64,000 nucleotides of DNA from positions 1 to 64,000 of the forward strand of contig JANRIQ010000002.1 of assembly GCA_033764775.1 (NCBI GenBank), in the 5' to 3' direction. The notes under the pieces are model-generated. The model saw only the letters and a list, made by a program, of their open reading frames with translations, was not told the origin of the DNA and ran no database searches. This DNA is from JAWXCE01 sp033764775. GTDB taxonomy: Bacteria > Pseudomonadota > Alphaproteobacteria > Rhizobiales > Rhodomicrobiaceae. Positions within the stretch are counted from its first letter, which is position 1. Every line of letters begins with the position of its first letter. A program made the position numbers and the translations under genes. Below, one piece after another: positions 49,805-58,297 of this stretch.

Positions 49805-50836
49805 TTATCGCGGCAGGGCGAACTGCATCAACAGCGTCCGCTGCAGGCTGTTGAAGTTGTCGTCGGATATCAGGGTGATGATGGTTTCACTATCGGCGTT
49901 TGCGTGAACCGCCACGCCCTCCATGTTGTCGATCGCGCCGCCATACCCGCCCATCTGGATCAGCGTTTCGCCATCGAGCATCGCGCCCGGCTTGACCGTG
50001 GCCGCGGCAACGCGCCGGATGCGCATATGCACGCCCTGCAGCAGGCCCTTGTAGAAGCGCTCCAGCACGATCAGGTCGCCGTTGGGCAGGCTCGCTATAT
50101 CGGTGATCTTGAAGCCGTCGCGCAATTGGATTGAGAGAGCGTGCGTTTTGCCCCCGTGCAGCATCCACCCGGTGGCGGGCGCGTTCTCGGGCGCCGAGCG
50201 CGGCCCGCTTTCCGCAAACGTGACGATCGCCCCTTTGTATGCGCCGCCTTGCAGCACGGCGATGGCCTCCAGTCCTTGGTTGGATGAAAGCTTCGCCGCG
50301 GCGGGCAGGGAGATGTTCTGCGGCGGGCCGAGAATAACGCCGTCCCGCAGCGCGTATTTCAGGATGCGGTGGCGGCGCTCGAAGCTGACGTAGAGCGCGC
50401 CGTCGCGGCCTGTCGCCGCCGCGGCCATGCCCTCCGCGTCCGCGTTGCGTTTGCCGGCGAGCGACGCTCCCGATGCCCCGGGTAAGCCGCCGATCCGCGC
50501 GTTGGCGAGGCCTGTCAGGCACCCGTCGCGATACGTCAGATCGGCGGTGAGAAAAGAGCCTTCGTCAGTCACAGCCGTCATGCGGGCGCCGTCAGCGCTC
50601 ACCACGAGCCCTGAGAACCCGCCGAATTTGGGCGACGGCGCGGAGAGAGCAACGCCGCAAAGCCAGGTGAGCTTGCCGATGCGCGCGCCTTTTGCCGCTC
50701 CGTTGGGCGCGACGGGCGCCGCCGTGACGGCGACGGGGGTGGTTTGGCCGCTGGCCGTGCCCCCGGCGGTTAGCGCCGCCGCCAGCATAAGCCCCGCGGC
50801 CCCCATCAGCTTGGCGAGACGCTCCGAGCCGCTCAA
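49805..50836 (-). CDS. Esterase-like activity of phytase family protein
   Basis: An exported beta-propeller-like protein, 343 residues from the TTG at 50836, which overlaps the cobT stop (TTGA). This start gives a good signal peptide: positively charged SERLAK, then LMGAAGLMLAAALTAGGTASG. An ATG at 50806 is the alternative. The domain has FGGFSGLVVSADGARMTAVTDEGSF, ADAEGMAA, SNQGLEAIAVL and GGAIDNMEGVAVH, the pattern of the esterase-like phytase family. Substrate unknown. Coupling with cobT is positional only. Confidence 0.85.
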   Translation of the reverse strand: MSGSERLAKLMGAAGLMLAAALTAGGTASGQTTPVAVTAAPVAPNGAAKGARIGKLTWLCGVALSAPSPKFGGFSGLVVSADGARMTAVTDEGSFLTADLTYRDGCLTGLANARIGGLPGASGASLAGKRNADAEGMAAAATGRDGALYVSFERRHRILKYALRDGVILGPPQNISLPAAAKLSSNQGLEAIAVLQGGAYKGAIVTFAESGPRSAPENAPATGWMLHGGKTHALSIQLRDGFKITDIASLPNGDLIVLERFYKGLLQGVHMRIRRVAAATVKPGAMLDGETLIQMGGYGGAIDNMEGVAVHANADSETIITLISDDNFNSLQRTLLMQFALPR

Positions 50837-52695
50837 CGTCTGTAGCCGAGCGACAGGGCGCCCAGTCGCGCGCCGCGCCTTTCGCTGAACAGTTCGGCGA
50901 GTTTTTCGGTCATCGCCCCCGCCAGTTCCTCCGCGTCGGTGATGGTCACGGCGCGGCGATAGTAGCGCGTCACGTCGTGGCCAATGCCGATCGCGATCAG
51001 CTCCACGGTCGAGCGCGTCTCGATTTCCTCGATCACTTGCCGCAAGTGCTTCTCCAGATAGGAGCCGGAGTTGACCGAGAGGGTGGAGTCGTCCACAGGC
51101 GCGCCGTCCGAGATCATCATCAGGATGCGCCGACGTTCCGGGCGCGCGAGCAGGCGCGAATGGGCCCAAGCGAGCGCCTCGCCGTCTATGTTCTCCTTCA
51201 GCAGCCCCTCGCGCATCATGAGGCCAAGATTGCGGCGGGAGCGGCGCCATGGGCTGTCCGCTGCTTTGTAAACGATGTGGCGCAGATCGTTGAGGCGCCC
51301 GGGATGCGCCGGTTTGCCCGCGGCGAGCCACCCCTCCCGCGATTGCCCGCCCTTCCACTGACGCGTGGTGAAGCCCAAAATCTCGACCTTCACGCCGCAG
51401 CGCTCCAGCGTGCGCGCAAGAATGTCGGCGCAGCAAGCGGCGACCATGATCGGCCGCCCGCGCATGGAGCCGGAATTGTCGAGCAGCAGCGTCACCACCG
51501 TGTCGCGGAAGCTGGCGTCCCGTTCGCGCTTGAACGACAGCGGCTGGTGGGGATCGGTCACGACGCGGGAGAGACGCGCGGTGTCTAGCAGCCCCTCCTC
51601 CTGATCGAAATCCCAACCCCGGTTTTGCTGCGCCAGTAGGCGGCGCTGAAGCCGGTTGGCGAGCCGGCTGACCGCGATCTGGATGACGGCGAGTTGCTTG
51701 TCGAGGAACGCGCGCAAACGCTCCAGCTCCTCGGCCTCGCACAAGTGCTCAGCGCCCACGGCCTCGTCGAACTGCCGGGTGAAAACCTCGTAGCCGAACG
51801 CTTGCGGATTATCGAGCACGGACGGGTTGGGGCGGCGGGGCGGCGCGGGCGCGGGATCCTCGCCCACGTCCTCCATGTCGCGCTCGCCGGTGTCGGCCGT
51901 CTCGATTTCGGCCGCGTCCTCCTGCGGCGCTTCCCCGACCGACGCTTCAGCGCCGGTTTCGCGGCTCTCCTGCGGCTCCTGGTCCTCGCCCGCATCGGCG
52001 CCGGCGTTTTGCTCGGCGTCGTCCTCCTCATCGCGTCCCGCGTCGGCGTCCGGCTCCACCAGATCGTCGCCGAGATTGAGCGCGGTCAGCATCTCCCGCG
52101 TGAGCCGGGCGAAGGCGCGCTGGTCGCCGATGCAGTCGCCCAGCTGATCGAGCAGCCTGTCCGCCCGCTCCTCGATGACCGGACGCCAGGCGCTGACCAT
52201 CCCTGCGGCTTTCGCGGGCGGCTGGAAGCCCGTCAAACGCTCCCAAATGAGGAGAGCGAGCGCGTCCTCAAGCGGCGCGTCTTCGCGGCTAGTCACGTCG
52301 CCAGGGCGCATCTTTTCGTACCGCGCCGCCACTTTCGCGCGCAGGTTCTGCGCCACGCCAGGCATGGCCCGCGCGCCCAGGGCGTCGCACCGCACGCGCT
52401 CCGCCCCCTCGAAAATGTCGCGCGCGGGGCCCGCCGGGGGGGCGAAGGCCGCATGGGTTTTCGAATCATGGCACGCGAGGTTTAGGGCGATGGAGTCCGC
52501 CTGGCCGCGCAGCACCGCAAGTTCCTTTTTCGAGGGCGCGCGCGACGGGGTCGGCAACCGCGCGGTGCGGCCGTCGCATCCCGGCGCGTCGCCGACGAAC
52601 GCCACCTGCAGCTTAGCGTCGCCGGCGATGGCCCGCGTGGCCACGCTCAAGGCCCGCTTGAGATGCAGGTGGGGATCGGGTCGCCGTTTCGTCAT
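50833..52695 (-). CDS. cobT: Aerobic cobaltochelatase subunit CobT
   Basis: CobT with CobS and CobN inserts cobalt into hydrogenobyrinic acid diamide in aerobic B12 synthesis. The product has 620 residues. The N-terminal helical domain is followed by a long acidic region (DEEDDAEQNAGADAGEDQEPQESRE in pieces) and a C-terminal VWA domain with the MIDAS DNSGSM (about residue 406), and DGAPVDDSTL. CobS lies 17 bases upstream. No cobN or other cob genes are in the window, so this pair is separated from the rest of the pathway, as is normal in Hyphomicrobiales. Confidence 0.95.
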   Translation of the reverse strand: MTKRRPDPHLHLKRALSVATRAIAGDAKLQVAFVGDAPGCDGRTARLPTPSRAPSKKELAVLRGQADSIALNLACHDSKTHAAFAPPAGPARDIFEGAERVRCDALGARAMPGVAQNLRAKVAARYEKMRPGDVTSREDAPLEDALALLIWERLTGFQPPAKAAGMVSAWRPVIEERADRLLDQLGDCIGDQRAFARLTREMLTALNLGDDLVEPDADAGRDEEDDAEQNAGADAGEDQEPQESRETGAEASVGEAPQEDAAEIETADTGERDMEDVGEDPAPAPPRRPNPSVLDNPQAFGYEVFTRQFDEAVGAEHLCEAEELERLRAFLDKQLAVIQIAVSRLANRLQRRLLAQQNRGWDFDQEEGLLDTARLSRVVTDPHQPLSFKRERDASFRDTVVTLLLDNSGSMRGRPIMVAACCADILARTLERCGVKVEILGFTTRQWKGGQSREGWLAAGKPAHPGRLNDLRHIVYKAADSPWRRSRRNLGLMMREGLLKENIDGEALAWAHSRLLARPERRRILMMISDGAPVDDSTLSVNSGSYLEKHLRQVIEEIETRSTVELIAIGIGHDVTRYYRRAVTITDAEELAGAMTEKLAELFSERRGARLGALSLGYRR

Positions 52696-52712
52696 TTGCG
52701 TCTCCAGCGGCT

Positions 52713-53684
52713 CTACGCCATGGGCGCGTTGGCGGCCGACTGCGGCAAGTCCTGATTGAAGCAGCGTTGATACATCTCAGCCACGAGGCCGCGCTCCAGC
52801 TCATCGCATTTGTTCAGGAATGTGAGCGCGAAAGCCAGGCTCACATCGTTGAAGATGCGGGCGTTCTCGGCCCAGGTGATGACCGTGCGCGGCGACATCA
52901 CGGTCGAAAGGTCGCCGTTGATGAAGGCGTTGCGGGTCAGGTCGGCGAGCCGCACCATATTGGCGATGGTGCGCCGGCCCGCGTCCGTCTCGTAGCCCCG
53001 CACCTTGGCGAGCACGATGCGCACCTCGTCGTCATGCGGCAGGTAGTTGAGCGTGACCACCACCGACCAGCGGTCCATCTGGCCCTGGTTGATCTGCTGC
53101 GTGCCGTGATAGAGGCCGGACGTGTCGCCGAGGCCAATGGTGTTCGTGGTGGCGAACAAGCGGAACGCGGGATGCGGGCGGATGACCCGGGATTGATCGA
53201 GCAGCGTCAGCTTGCCTTGCACCTCCAGCACGCGCTGGATGACGAACATTACGTCCGGGCGCCCGGCGTCATACTCGTCGAACACCAGCGCCGTGTTGGA
53301 CTGCAACGCCCACGGTAGAATGCCCTCGCGAAATTCCGTGATCTGCAGCCCATCGCGCACCACGATGGCGTCCTTGCCGACAAGGTCGATGCGGCTGATG
53401 TGGCTGTCCAGATTGATGCGGACGCACGGCCAGTTGAGACGCGCCGCCACCTGCTCGATGTGGGTGGATTTGCCCGTGCCGTGATAGCCCTGCACCATCA
53501 CGCGGCGGTTGAACGCGAAGCCGGCGAGAATGGCGAGCGTCGTCTCGCGGTTGAATTGATAGTCCGGATCGGCGTCCGGCACATGCTCCGACGGCTGGCT
53601 GAAGGCAGGCACGTCGAAATTGGCGTCAAAGCCGAACATTTGTCGCACCGACACGTTCATGTCGGGCAAAAGGGCTTCATTCAT
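52713..53684 (-). CDS. cobS: Aerobic cobaltochelatase subunit CobS
   Basis: AAA+ ATPase of 323 residues that drives cobalt insertion with CobT. An N-terminal MSVRQ-type segment (NVSVRQMFGFD), Walker A GYHGTGKST (66-74), Walker B ALVFDEYDAGRPDVMFV, sensor ATTNTIGLGDTSGLYHGTQ, and arginine-finger region TLNYLPHDDEV. It precedes cobT and follows the DnaJ-domain gene. Confidence 0.96.
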   Translation of the reverse strand: MNEALLPDMNVSVRQMFGFDANFDVPAFSQPSEHVPDADPDYQFNRETTLAILAGFAFNRRVMVQGYHGTGKSTHIEQVAARLNWPCVRINLDSHISRIDLVGKDAIVVRDGLQITEFREGILPWALQSNTALVFDEYDAGRPDVMFVIQRVLEVQGKLTLLDQSRVIRPHPAFRLFATTNTIGLGDTSGLYHGTQQINQGQMDRWSVVVTLNYLPHDDEVRIVLAKVRGYETDAGRRTIANMVRLADLTRNAFINGDLSTVMSPRTVITWAENARIFNDVSLAFALTFLNKCDELERGLVAEMYQRCFNQDLPQSAANAPMA

Positions 53685-53731
53685 AAGGCTTACTCTCGTT
53701 CAGGGTCTTGCGCCGCTCAAGGCCGTTGTGT

Positions 53732-54346
53732 TTAGCACAAGCCGGCTTGTTTTAAATAGTTGTAGGCGCTGATGACTTCGCGAAGTTTTTCCTCGGACGC
53801 TTTGTCGCCGCCGTGCCGGTCCGGGTGATGCGCCTTAACGAGGGCCTTGAAGTTGGTTTTGATGTCCTGCGCAGTTGCGGTGTCGTCCAGATTGAGAGTG
53901 CGCAGGCATTTGCGCTCCGCGTTGCGGATGACGCGGCGCGGTTTGTGCGGCGCTTCCGCCGTTTCGCCGAAAACGCCGAACGGATCGGCCGTCTCGAAGG
54001 TGTGATGGAAGCCGCCGGCGCGTTTTGACTGCCGCGCGCGCTCCTCAGCCCATTGATTGACGCCCGCCGCCCAGGTCGGCCGGTGTCCGGTGACGGCGTC
54101 GCGTTGGAACTCGCGCAGCTCGGCGTCGCTCATGCCCGAGAAGTAGTTGTAGGTTTTGTTGTAGTCGCGCACATGAGTGAGGCAATAGCAGAAATACTCC
54201 CCGTCGCGGCCGCGGCCCTTGGGCGCCATGTAAACGCCGGCCTCGCCGCATCCTGGCCACTCGCATCGACGGCCGCGCGCATGGGTGGCTTTCTGCCGGC
54301 GGCCCGCCACGCGTATGGCGTCAAAATATTTCGAGTCGAGCTTCAT
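53732..54346 (-). CDS. C-terminal J-domain (DnaJ-like) protein
   Basis: A 204-residue protein with a J domain at its C-terminus; the HPD triad (about 174-176) is in VKAHHPDRHGGD. The N-terminal part has CEWPGCGEAG and CYCLTHVRDYN, which suggests a metal site, and YFSGMSDAELREFQRDA. This architecture sits upstream of cobS in many alphaproteobacteria. It probably recruits DnaK to a specific client; the client is unknown, though cobaltochelatase would suit the position. Confidence 0.9.
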   Translation of the reverse strand: MKLDSKYFDAIRVAGRRQKATHARGRRCEWPGCGEAGVYMAPKGRGRDGEYFCYCLTHVRDYNKTYNYFSGMSDAELREFQRDAVTGHRPTWAAGVNQWAEERARQSKRAGGFHHTFETADPFGVFGETAEAPHKPRRVIRNAERKCLRTLNLDDTATAQDIKTNFKALVKAHHPDRHGGDKASEEKLREVISAYNYLKQAGLC

Positions 54347-54499
54347 AGGATCGGCACAGGAGTTTAAGGTTGCGCGTCCGGAGGAGCCACCCGTCGCGAC
54401 CCGTAGTATGGTGCTTCGGATTGGCTCACACAAGCGAAGAAGCCGGGGCCTCGCGGGGGGGTAACGGCGGTGTGACGGAAAAGCGAAAGGACGCGCGGA

Positions 54500-54790
54500 A
54501 TGAGCATTGAGGCGGCGATGCGGGCGAAATTACAGGCGGCTTTTGCGCCTCACGCCTTGTCGATAGAGAACGAGTCCCACAAGCACGCGCACCATCGCGA
54601 GGTGCTGGAGGGCGGCCCGGCGGCCCAGTCCGGCGAGACGCATTTCCGCGTGGCGATCGTGTCCGAAGCGTTCGCGGGGAAATCGCGGGTGGATCGCCAC
54701 CGCATGGTCTACGACGCGCTTGACGCCGAGTTGAAGGGCGGCGTGCACGCGCTCGCCGTCTCCGCCAAATCCCCGGCGGAGGCGGGCTAG
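54500..54790 (+). CDS. BolA family protein
   Basis: A 96-residue BolA protein. MSIEAAMRAKLQAAFAPHALSIENESHKHAHH is the usual first half (in pieces), with the conserved histidine pair region that binds Fe-S with monothiol glutaredoxin; the second half has THFRVAIVSEAFAGKSRVDRHRMVYDAL and GGVHALAVSAKSP. It is divergent from the DnaJ-cobST unit, the typical alphaproteobacterial order. The exact BolA subgroup is not assigned. Confidence 0.94.
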   Translation: MSIEAAMRAKLQAAFAPHALSIENESHKHAHHREVLEGGPAAQSGETHFRVAIVSEAFAGKSRVDRHRMVYDALDAELKGGVHALAVSAKSPAEAG

Positions 54791-54799
54791 GCTCTGTTT

Positions 54800-55669
54800 T
54801 CACGATCGTTGCCGCTGCAGGAAAGACAAGACATCGGCTGCGGTGACGCCTGCTTCGCGAAGGCTGCGCAGCGACCTGTCGCCCGCGCTTTTCGACAGCT
54901 TCCGGCCCTCCAGTGTGATGAGCCGGTGATGGGCGTAAAGCGGCGAGGGAAGGCCGAGCAATCGCTGAAGAAGCGCGTGGAGATCGGTCGCAGCTAACAG
55001 ATCGGCGCCGCGCGTGACGTGGCTTACGCCCTGCAGCGCATCGTCCACCACCACGGACAAGTGATAACTTGTCGGCGTGTCCTTGCGCGCGAGCACGGCG
55101 TCGCCCCAGCGTTCGGGCGCGGCGCGCACCGTGGCGACCTCGCACGCGCCGCCGCGCATCTCGAACGCGCGCCAGGCGATCGGCTCCGCCCCCGTCGCGT
55201 CGAGGGCGCGCGCCATGTCGAGACGCAGGGCGTAAGGCTCGCCCGCCGTCATTCGCCGCGCCACATCGGCCTCATCCGCGCCGCGCCAGAGGCCGGGATA
55301 AAGCGGCGCGCCGTCCGGATCGGCGCCTATCGCCGCCGCCGCGATCTCTTTGCGCGTGGCGAAGCACGGATAGATGAGGCCAAGCGCATCGAGGCGGGCA
55401 AGCGCGGCGCGGTAGTCGGCGAAGTGCTCGGACTGCCGCCGCACCGGCGTTTCCCAGGTGAGACCCAGCCACGCTAAATCATCGTAAATCTGCGCCTCGA
55501 ACTCCGGCCTGCAGCGCGTGCGATCGATATCCTCGATGCGCAGCAGAAAACGCCCGCCGAGCGCCCGCGCCGTCTCCCAGGTGAACAGCGCGGAATAAGC
55601 GTGGCCGAGATGCAGTTCGCCGTTCGGGCTTGGCGCGAAACGGAGCACGGGCCGCGCGCTTCCCGTCAT
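54800..55669 (-). CDS. gluQ: Glutamyl-Q tRNA(Asp) synthetase
   Basis: GluQRS attaches glutamate to queuosine-34 of tRNA-Asp. The product has 289 residues, corresponding to the catalytic half of GluRS without the anticodon domain. RFAPSPNGELHLGHAYSA holds the HIGH element, then RIEDIDRTRCRPEF and the KMSKS-like LEGRKLSKSAGD. YPCFATRKEI keeps only one of the zinc-type cysteines found in E. coli. The ATG at 55669 is where the family starts. Confidence 0.93.
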   Translation of the reverse strand: MTGSARPVLRFAPSPNGELHLGHAYSALFTWETARALGGRFLLRIEDIDRTRCRPEFEAQIYDDLAWLGLTWETPVRRQSEHFADYRAALARLDALGLIYPCFATRKEIAAAAIGADPDGAPLYPGLWRGADEADVARRMTAGEPYALRLDMARALDATGAEPIAWRAFEMRGGACEVATVRAAPERWGDAVLARKDTPTSYHLSVVVDDALQGVSHVTRGADLLAATDLHALLQRLLGLPSPLYAHHRLITLEGRKLSKSAGDRSLRSLREAGVTAADVLSFLQRQRS

Positions 55670-55728
55670 GCGGCGCCCCCGGTCTGGCGAAACGTCAAGA
55701 CGTGCGGTAAAAGCAAGGAAAGAGCACA

Positions 55729-56400
55729 GTGATCGAGACACTCATGACGCCCAAACTCGACGGCCCCCGTGTCGCGCCCGCATCCGGCGGCCCCGCCAAG
55801 CAATTGATCGTGTTTCTGCACGGTTACGGCGCAAACGGCGATGATCTCATCGGGCTGGCGCGGGAAATGCGCAAGGCTCTTCCCGACGCCGCGTTTGTCT
55901 CACCGCACGCTCCCGAACCGCTGCCGGGACCGTATGGCGGCCGACAGTGGTTTCCGCTTACGCTTCGCGACCCCTCGGAACGCTGGCGCGGCGTGGTGAG
56001 CGCGCGCGGCCCGCTTGACGCGTTTCTTGACGCTGAGCTTGCGGCGCGCCGGCTTGGCGACGACGCGCTCGCCCTCGTCGGCTTCAGTCAAGGAACCATG
56101 GTCGCTCTCCATACGGGCCCGCGCCGTCCGCGCCGGCTTGGCGCCGTCGTCGGATTTTCTGGCCTTCTCGCCGGCCCGGAGCGTCTCGCCGCCGAAGCGG
56201 TCACCCGCCCCCCCGTCCTTCTCGTCCACGGCGACCGGGATGACGTGATTCCGGTCGAGGCCCTCCACCAGGCGCGCGCCGGGCTTGCGAGCGCCGAAAT
56301 ACCCGTGGAGTGGCATGTCCGCCCCGGCCTCGGGCACGGCATCGACCCCATGGGCCTTCAGTTCGCCGTGGAGTTTCTCGCGATGTCCCTCGCCCAATGA
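55729..56400 (+). CDS. Phospholipase/carboxylesterase family alpha/beta hydrolase
   Basis: A 223-residue hydrolase like carboxylesterase 2. FLHGYGANGDDLIGLA (oxyanion), GFSQGTMVALHTG with the nucleophile serine, VHGDRDDVIPVEAL with the acid, and GLGHGID with the histidine complete the triad. AAGGAAAG precedes the GTG at 55729. The substrate is unknown (short-chain esters are usual). It is divergent from gluQ. Confidence 0.92.
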   Translation: MIETLMTPKLDGPRVAPASGGPAKQLIVFLHGYGANGDDLIGLAREMRKALPDAAFVSPHAPEPLPGPYGGRQWFPLTLRDPSERWRGVVSARGPLDAFLDAELAARRLGDDALALVGFSQGTMVALHTGPRRPRRLGAVVGFSGLLAGPERLAAEAVTRPPVLLVHGDRDDVIPVEALHQARAGLASAEIPVEWHVRPGLGHGIDPMGLQFAVEFLAMSLAQ

Positions 56401-56762
56401 GGGGGCGGCGGCCGTCGTCGCCTCAAACAGGCGCTCGGACGCGGCGTTGGCTCCCGCGACCGCGCCAATGACGGCGGACGCGAGCAAAAGTCGGCACTTT
56501 TCGGGCTTCATGAGCGTGCTCGCCGAATGGGATTTTTTCTGGGATGCGAAAAGTGTAACACCGACCTGCGGCGTTGCAATACCTATTCGTTGTTTCGACG
56601 CAAAAGATTAAGGGCTCCTTAAAGACCGGGTCAGGACGCGCCACGCTGCGTGCAAAAAACGCATTCACAGAATTGACACGTAAGTTTAGTATCCACAGCA
56701 GAGTGCGACGTAGTGCGAACGTAGCCTGCACGAGCTAACGGGAACCGTTGGGAAAGGCAGAC
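56401..56762. other. Intergenic region, about 360 bases, regulatory
   Basis: No convincing gene. Two minus-strand frames (56423-56731 and one from 56511 into the esterase gene) lack ribosome sites and family character; the second begins with a signal-like MKPEKCRLLLASAVIGAVAG but then runs antisense to the esterase. The region holds a CtrA-like site and a DnaA-like 9-mer and is AT-richer between 56560 and 56700, as expected for the promoter of the HNH gene. Confidence 0.5.
56608..56622 (+). promoter_or_regulatory. CtrA-like binding site upstream of the HNH gene
   Basis: TTAAGGGCTCCTTAA matches the CtrA consensus TTAA-N7-TTAA exactly and is also an inverted repeat (TTAAGG / CCTTAA). It lies about 155 bases before the HNH start. 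A DnaA-box-like GTATCCACA (8 of 9 to TTATCCACA) follows at 56689-56697. Confidence 0.55.
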
Positions 56763-57332
56763 GTGACCGCCCTAGCGACATTCACATCGCCGCCGGACTC
56801 CTATCCGGCTCTTGTGCTGAATGCGGACTACCAGCCGCTCAGCTACTATCCTCTGTCTCTCTGGAATTGGCAGGATGCGATCAAGGCGGTGTTTCTCGAT
56901 CGCGTGAACATCGTGTCATATTACGACCGGGCCGTGCGCAGCGCGAGCTTCGAGATGAAACTGCCGAGCGTCGTGTCGCTCAAAACCTACGTGCGGCCGG
57001 CGCTATACCCGGCCTTCACGCGGTTCAACGTGTTCCTGCGCGACCGCTTCAAATGTCAATATTGCGGCTGCGGCGACGACCTCACATTCGATCATTTGAT
57101 CCCGCGATCGCGCGGCGGCCTCACGCGGTGGGACAACGTGACGACAGCTTGCGCGCCGTGCAACCTCCGTAAGGGTGGTAAAATGCCGGCCAAGGCGAAG
57201 ATGTGGCCCGCGCTGACGCCGTACCGTCCGACCGTGCACGAGCTGCATCGCAATGGGCGCCTTTTTCCGCCGAACTTTCTGCACGAAAGCTGGCTCGATT
57301 ACCTCTACTGGGACACCGAGCTGGAGCCGTAA
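56763..57332 (+). CDS. HNH endonuclease family protein
   Basis: A 189-residue protein of a family conserved in alphaproteobacteria. The N-terminal half has YPALVLNADYQPLSYYPLSLWNWQDAIKAVFLDRV (in pieces) and the C-terminal HNH domain CQYCGCGDDLTFDHLIPRSRGG, DNVTTACAPCNLRKGGKMP with zinc-type cysteine pairs. The catalytic His is in FDHLIPR. GTG 56763 follows AAAGG; TTG 56748 is an alternative. No restriction or methylase gene is nearby. Its role is unknown. Confidence 0.93.
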   Translation: MTALATFTSPPDSYPALVLNADYQPLSYYPLSLWNWQDAIKAVFLDRVNIVSYYDRAVRSASFEMKLPSVVSLKTYVRPALYPAFTRFNVFLRDRFKCQYCGCGDDLTFDHLIPRSRGGLTRWDNVTTACAPCNLRKGGKMPAKAKMWPALTPYRPTVHELHRNGRLFPPNFLHESWLDYLYWDTELEP

Positions 57333-57366
57333 GCGGGCCTCGCCTCGGATCGAGGCCGCGTTACGG

Positions 57367-57573
57367 TCAGCGCAGCGCGAAGCTCGCCGACATGGGCGCT
57401 GGCAGCGGTAACTCAAGCTGGCCTCGCAGCGCCGGCCTTGACTGGTAGCGAGAGGCGACCTCGGCGCGGCTCTCCTCGATGAAACGCTGCTGCTCGCGCC
57501 TGCGTTCGGCCAATTGCTGCATCACGCCGCTTGCGGCCGACCCGATGTGACGCCACTCCGACTTGGTGTCCAC
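57367..57573 (-). CDS. Small hypothetical protein (68 aa)
   Basis: A short gene from GTG 57573 with GGGAG six bases upstream: MDTKSEWRHIGSAASGVMQQ, then a charged helix LAERRREQQRFIEESRAEVA and a C-terminal LELPLPAPMSASFALR. No signal peptide. It is not recognised as a named family. It is preceded by a 15-base palindrome and converges on the HNH gene. Confidence 0.6.
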   Translation of the reverse strand: MDTKSEWRHIGSAASGVMQQLAERRREQQRFIEESRAEVASRYQSRPALRGQLELPLPAPMSASFALR

Positions 57574-57616
57574 TTTGCACTCCCTGATCCGACTGACTGA
57601 CAGAACAACGCTGCAG

Positions 57617-57631
57617 CGAACAGCCTGTTCG
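57617..57631. promoter_or_regulatory. Palindrome upstream of the 68-aa gene
   Basis: CGAACAGCCTGTTCG is a 7+1+7 inverted repeat, 43 bases upstream of the small minus-strand gene. It contains GAAC-N5-GTTC, close to but not equal to the GTTC-N7-GTTC LexA box of alphaproteobacteria. Confidence 0.4.
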
Positions 57632-57719
57632 GCTGATTCGCCACTGTCCACAGGGAAAAGTGATTCGGCGGCGCAATTGCGACAGCGCAAGAAAAATCTT
57701 GGGGGAGGCTAAGAAAGAT

Positions 57720-58277
57720 TTAGTCGGTCGACATGCCGCGTGCGGCCAGGCGCTGTCGAAGCGAGTCGATGTCGCGCTCCATCGCCGGGATGGTCGTCTC
57801 CCGCATCTTCTTGGTTTCCTCGGCGAGCGTTTTGGCCGCCTCGATGGCCGTGCCTTGCCCCTGCGCCAGCGATTTGGCCAGGTTCTGCGCCGTGTCGTAG
57901 TATCGGCGCACGGCCGTGAGGATCGCAGGCGGGAGCTGGAACGTGACGGATTGCTCCTGCATCGTCTCCCACACATAGCCTTGGAGCTTGTAGGCGTCGG
58001 GAGCGCCCTGATAGCGCCAGCCGTTTTTGTTCTGGATGAAATCGACGAACTGGTCGGCGGTGTTCAGGTTGTCCTTCACCTCATCCAGCAGCGAGCGGCG
58101 CATGAAGTAGCCGTCGCGGTCGTTGCGCGCCTCCTCGAATTGCAGCGCGGTGCGGAAGCCGGCCTGTGCGGCGAGATAAACGCCGAGCACGGTGGAGACG
58201 ATGATCACCAGATTGGAGATCCAGAACTCGACATTGCCGTGCTCGCGAACTTTGAAAGGATTTGGAAATTTCGCCAT
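57720..58277 (-). CDS. Membrane-anchored protein of unknown function (185 aa)
   Basis: N-terminal basic segment, one membrane helix at about residues 18-40 (FWISNLVIIVSTVLGVYLAAQAG), then a mostly helical region with a coiled-coil-like end (ETKKMRETTIPAMERDIDSLRQRLAARG). The start MAKFPNPFKVREHGNVEFW is usual for such single-span proteins. I cannot name a family. It is the last gene of a DedA-DsbB-unknown series, 20 bases after dsbB. Confidence 0.75.
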   Translation of the reverse strand: MAKFPNPFKVREHGNVEFWISNLVIIVSTVLGVYLAAQAGFRTALQFEEARNDRDGYFMRRSLLDEVKDNLNTADQFVDFIQNKNGWRYQGAPDAYKLQGYVWETMQEQSVTFQLPPAILTAVRRYYDTAQNLAKSLAQGQGTAIEAAKTLAEETKKMRETTIPAMERDIDSLRQRLAARGMSTD

Positions 58278-58297
58278 GACGCCTCACAAAAAATGAC

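Noticed and set aside
50833..53684. cobST and the DnaJ-domain gene as a new MoxR/VWA system
   Set aside because: The AAA+ and VWA genes match CobS and CobT in motif, length and order, so they are the known cobaltochelatase subunits.
55900..56511. Minus-strand frame starting with a signal-like MKPEKCRLLLASAVIGAVAG
   Set aside because: Most of it is antisense to the esterase gene, no clear ribosome site is present, and the part after the signal-like start looks random. A short peptide cannot be excluded.
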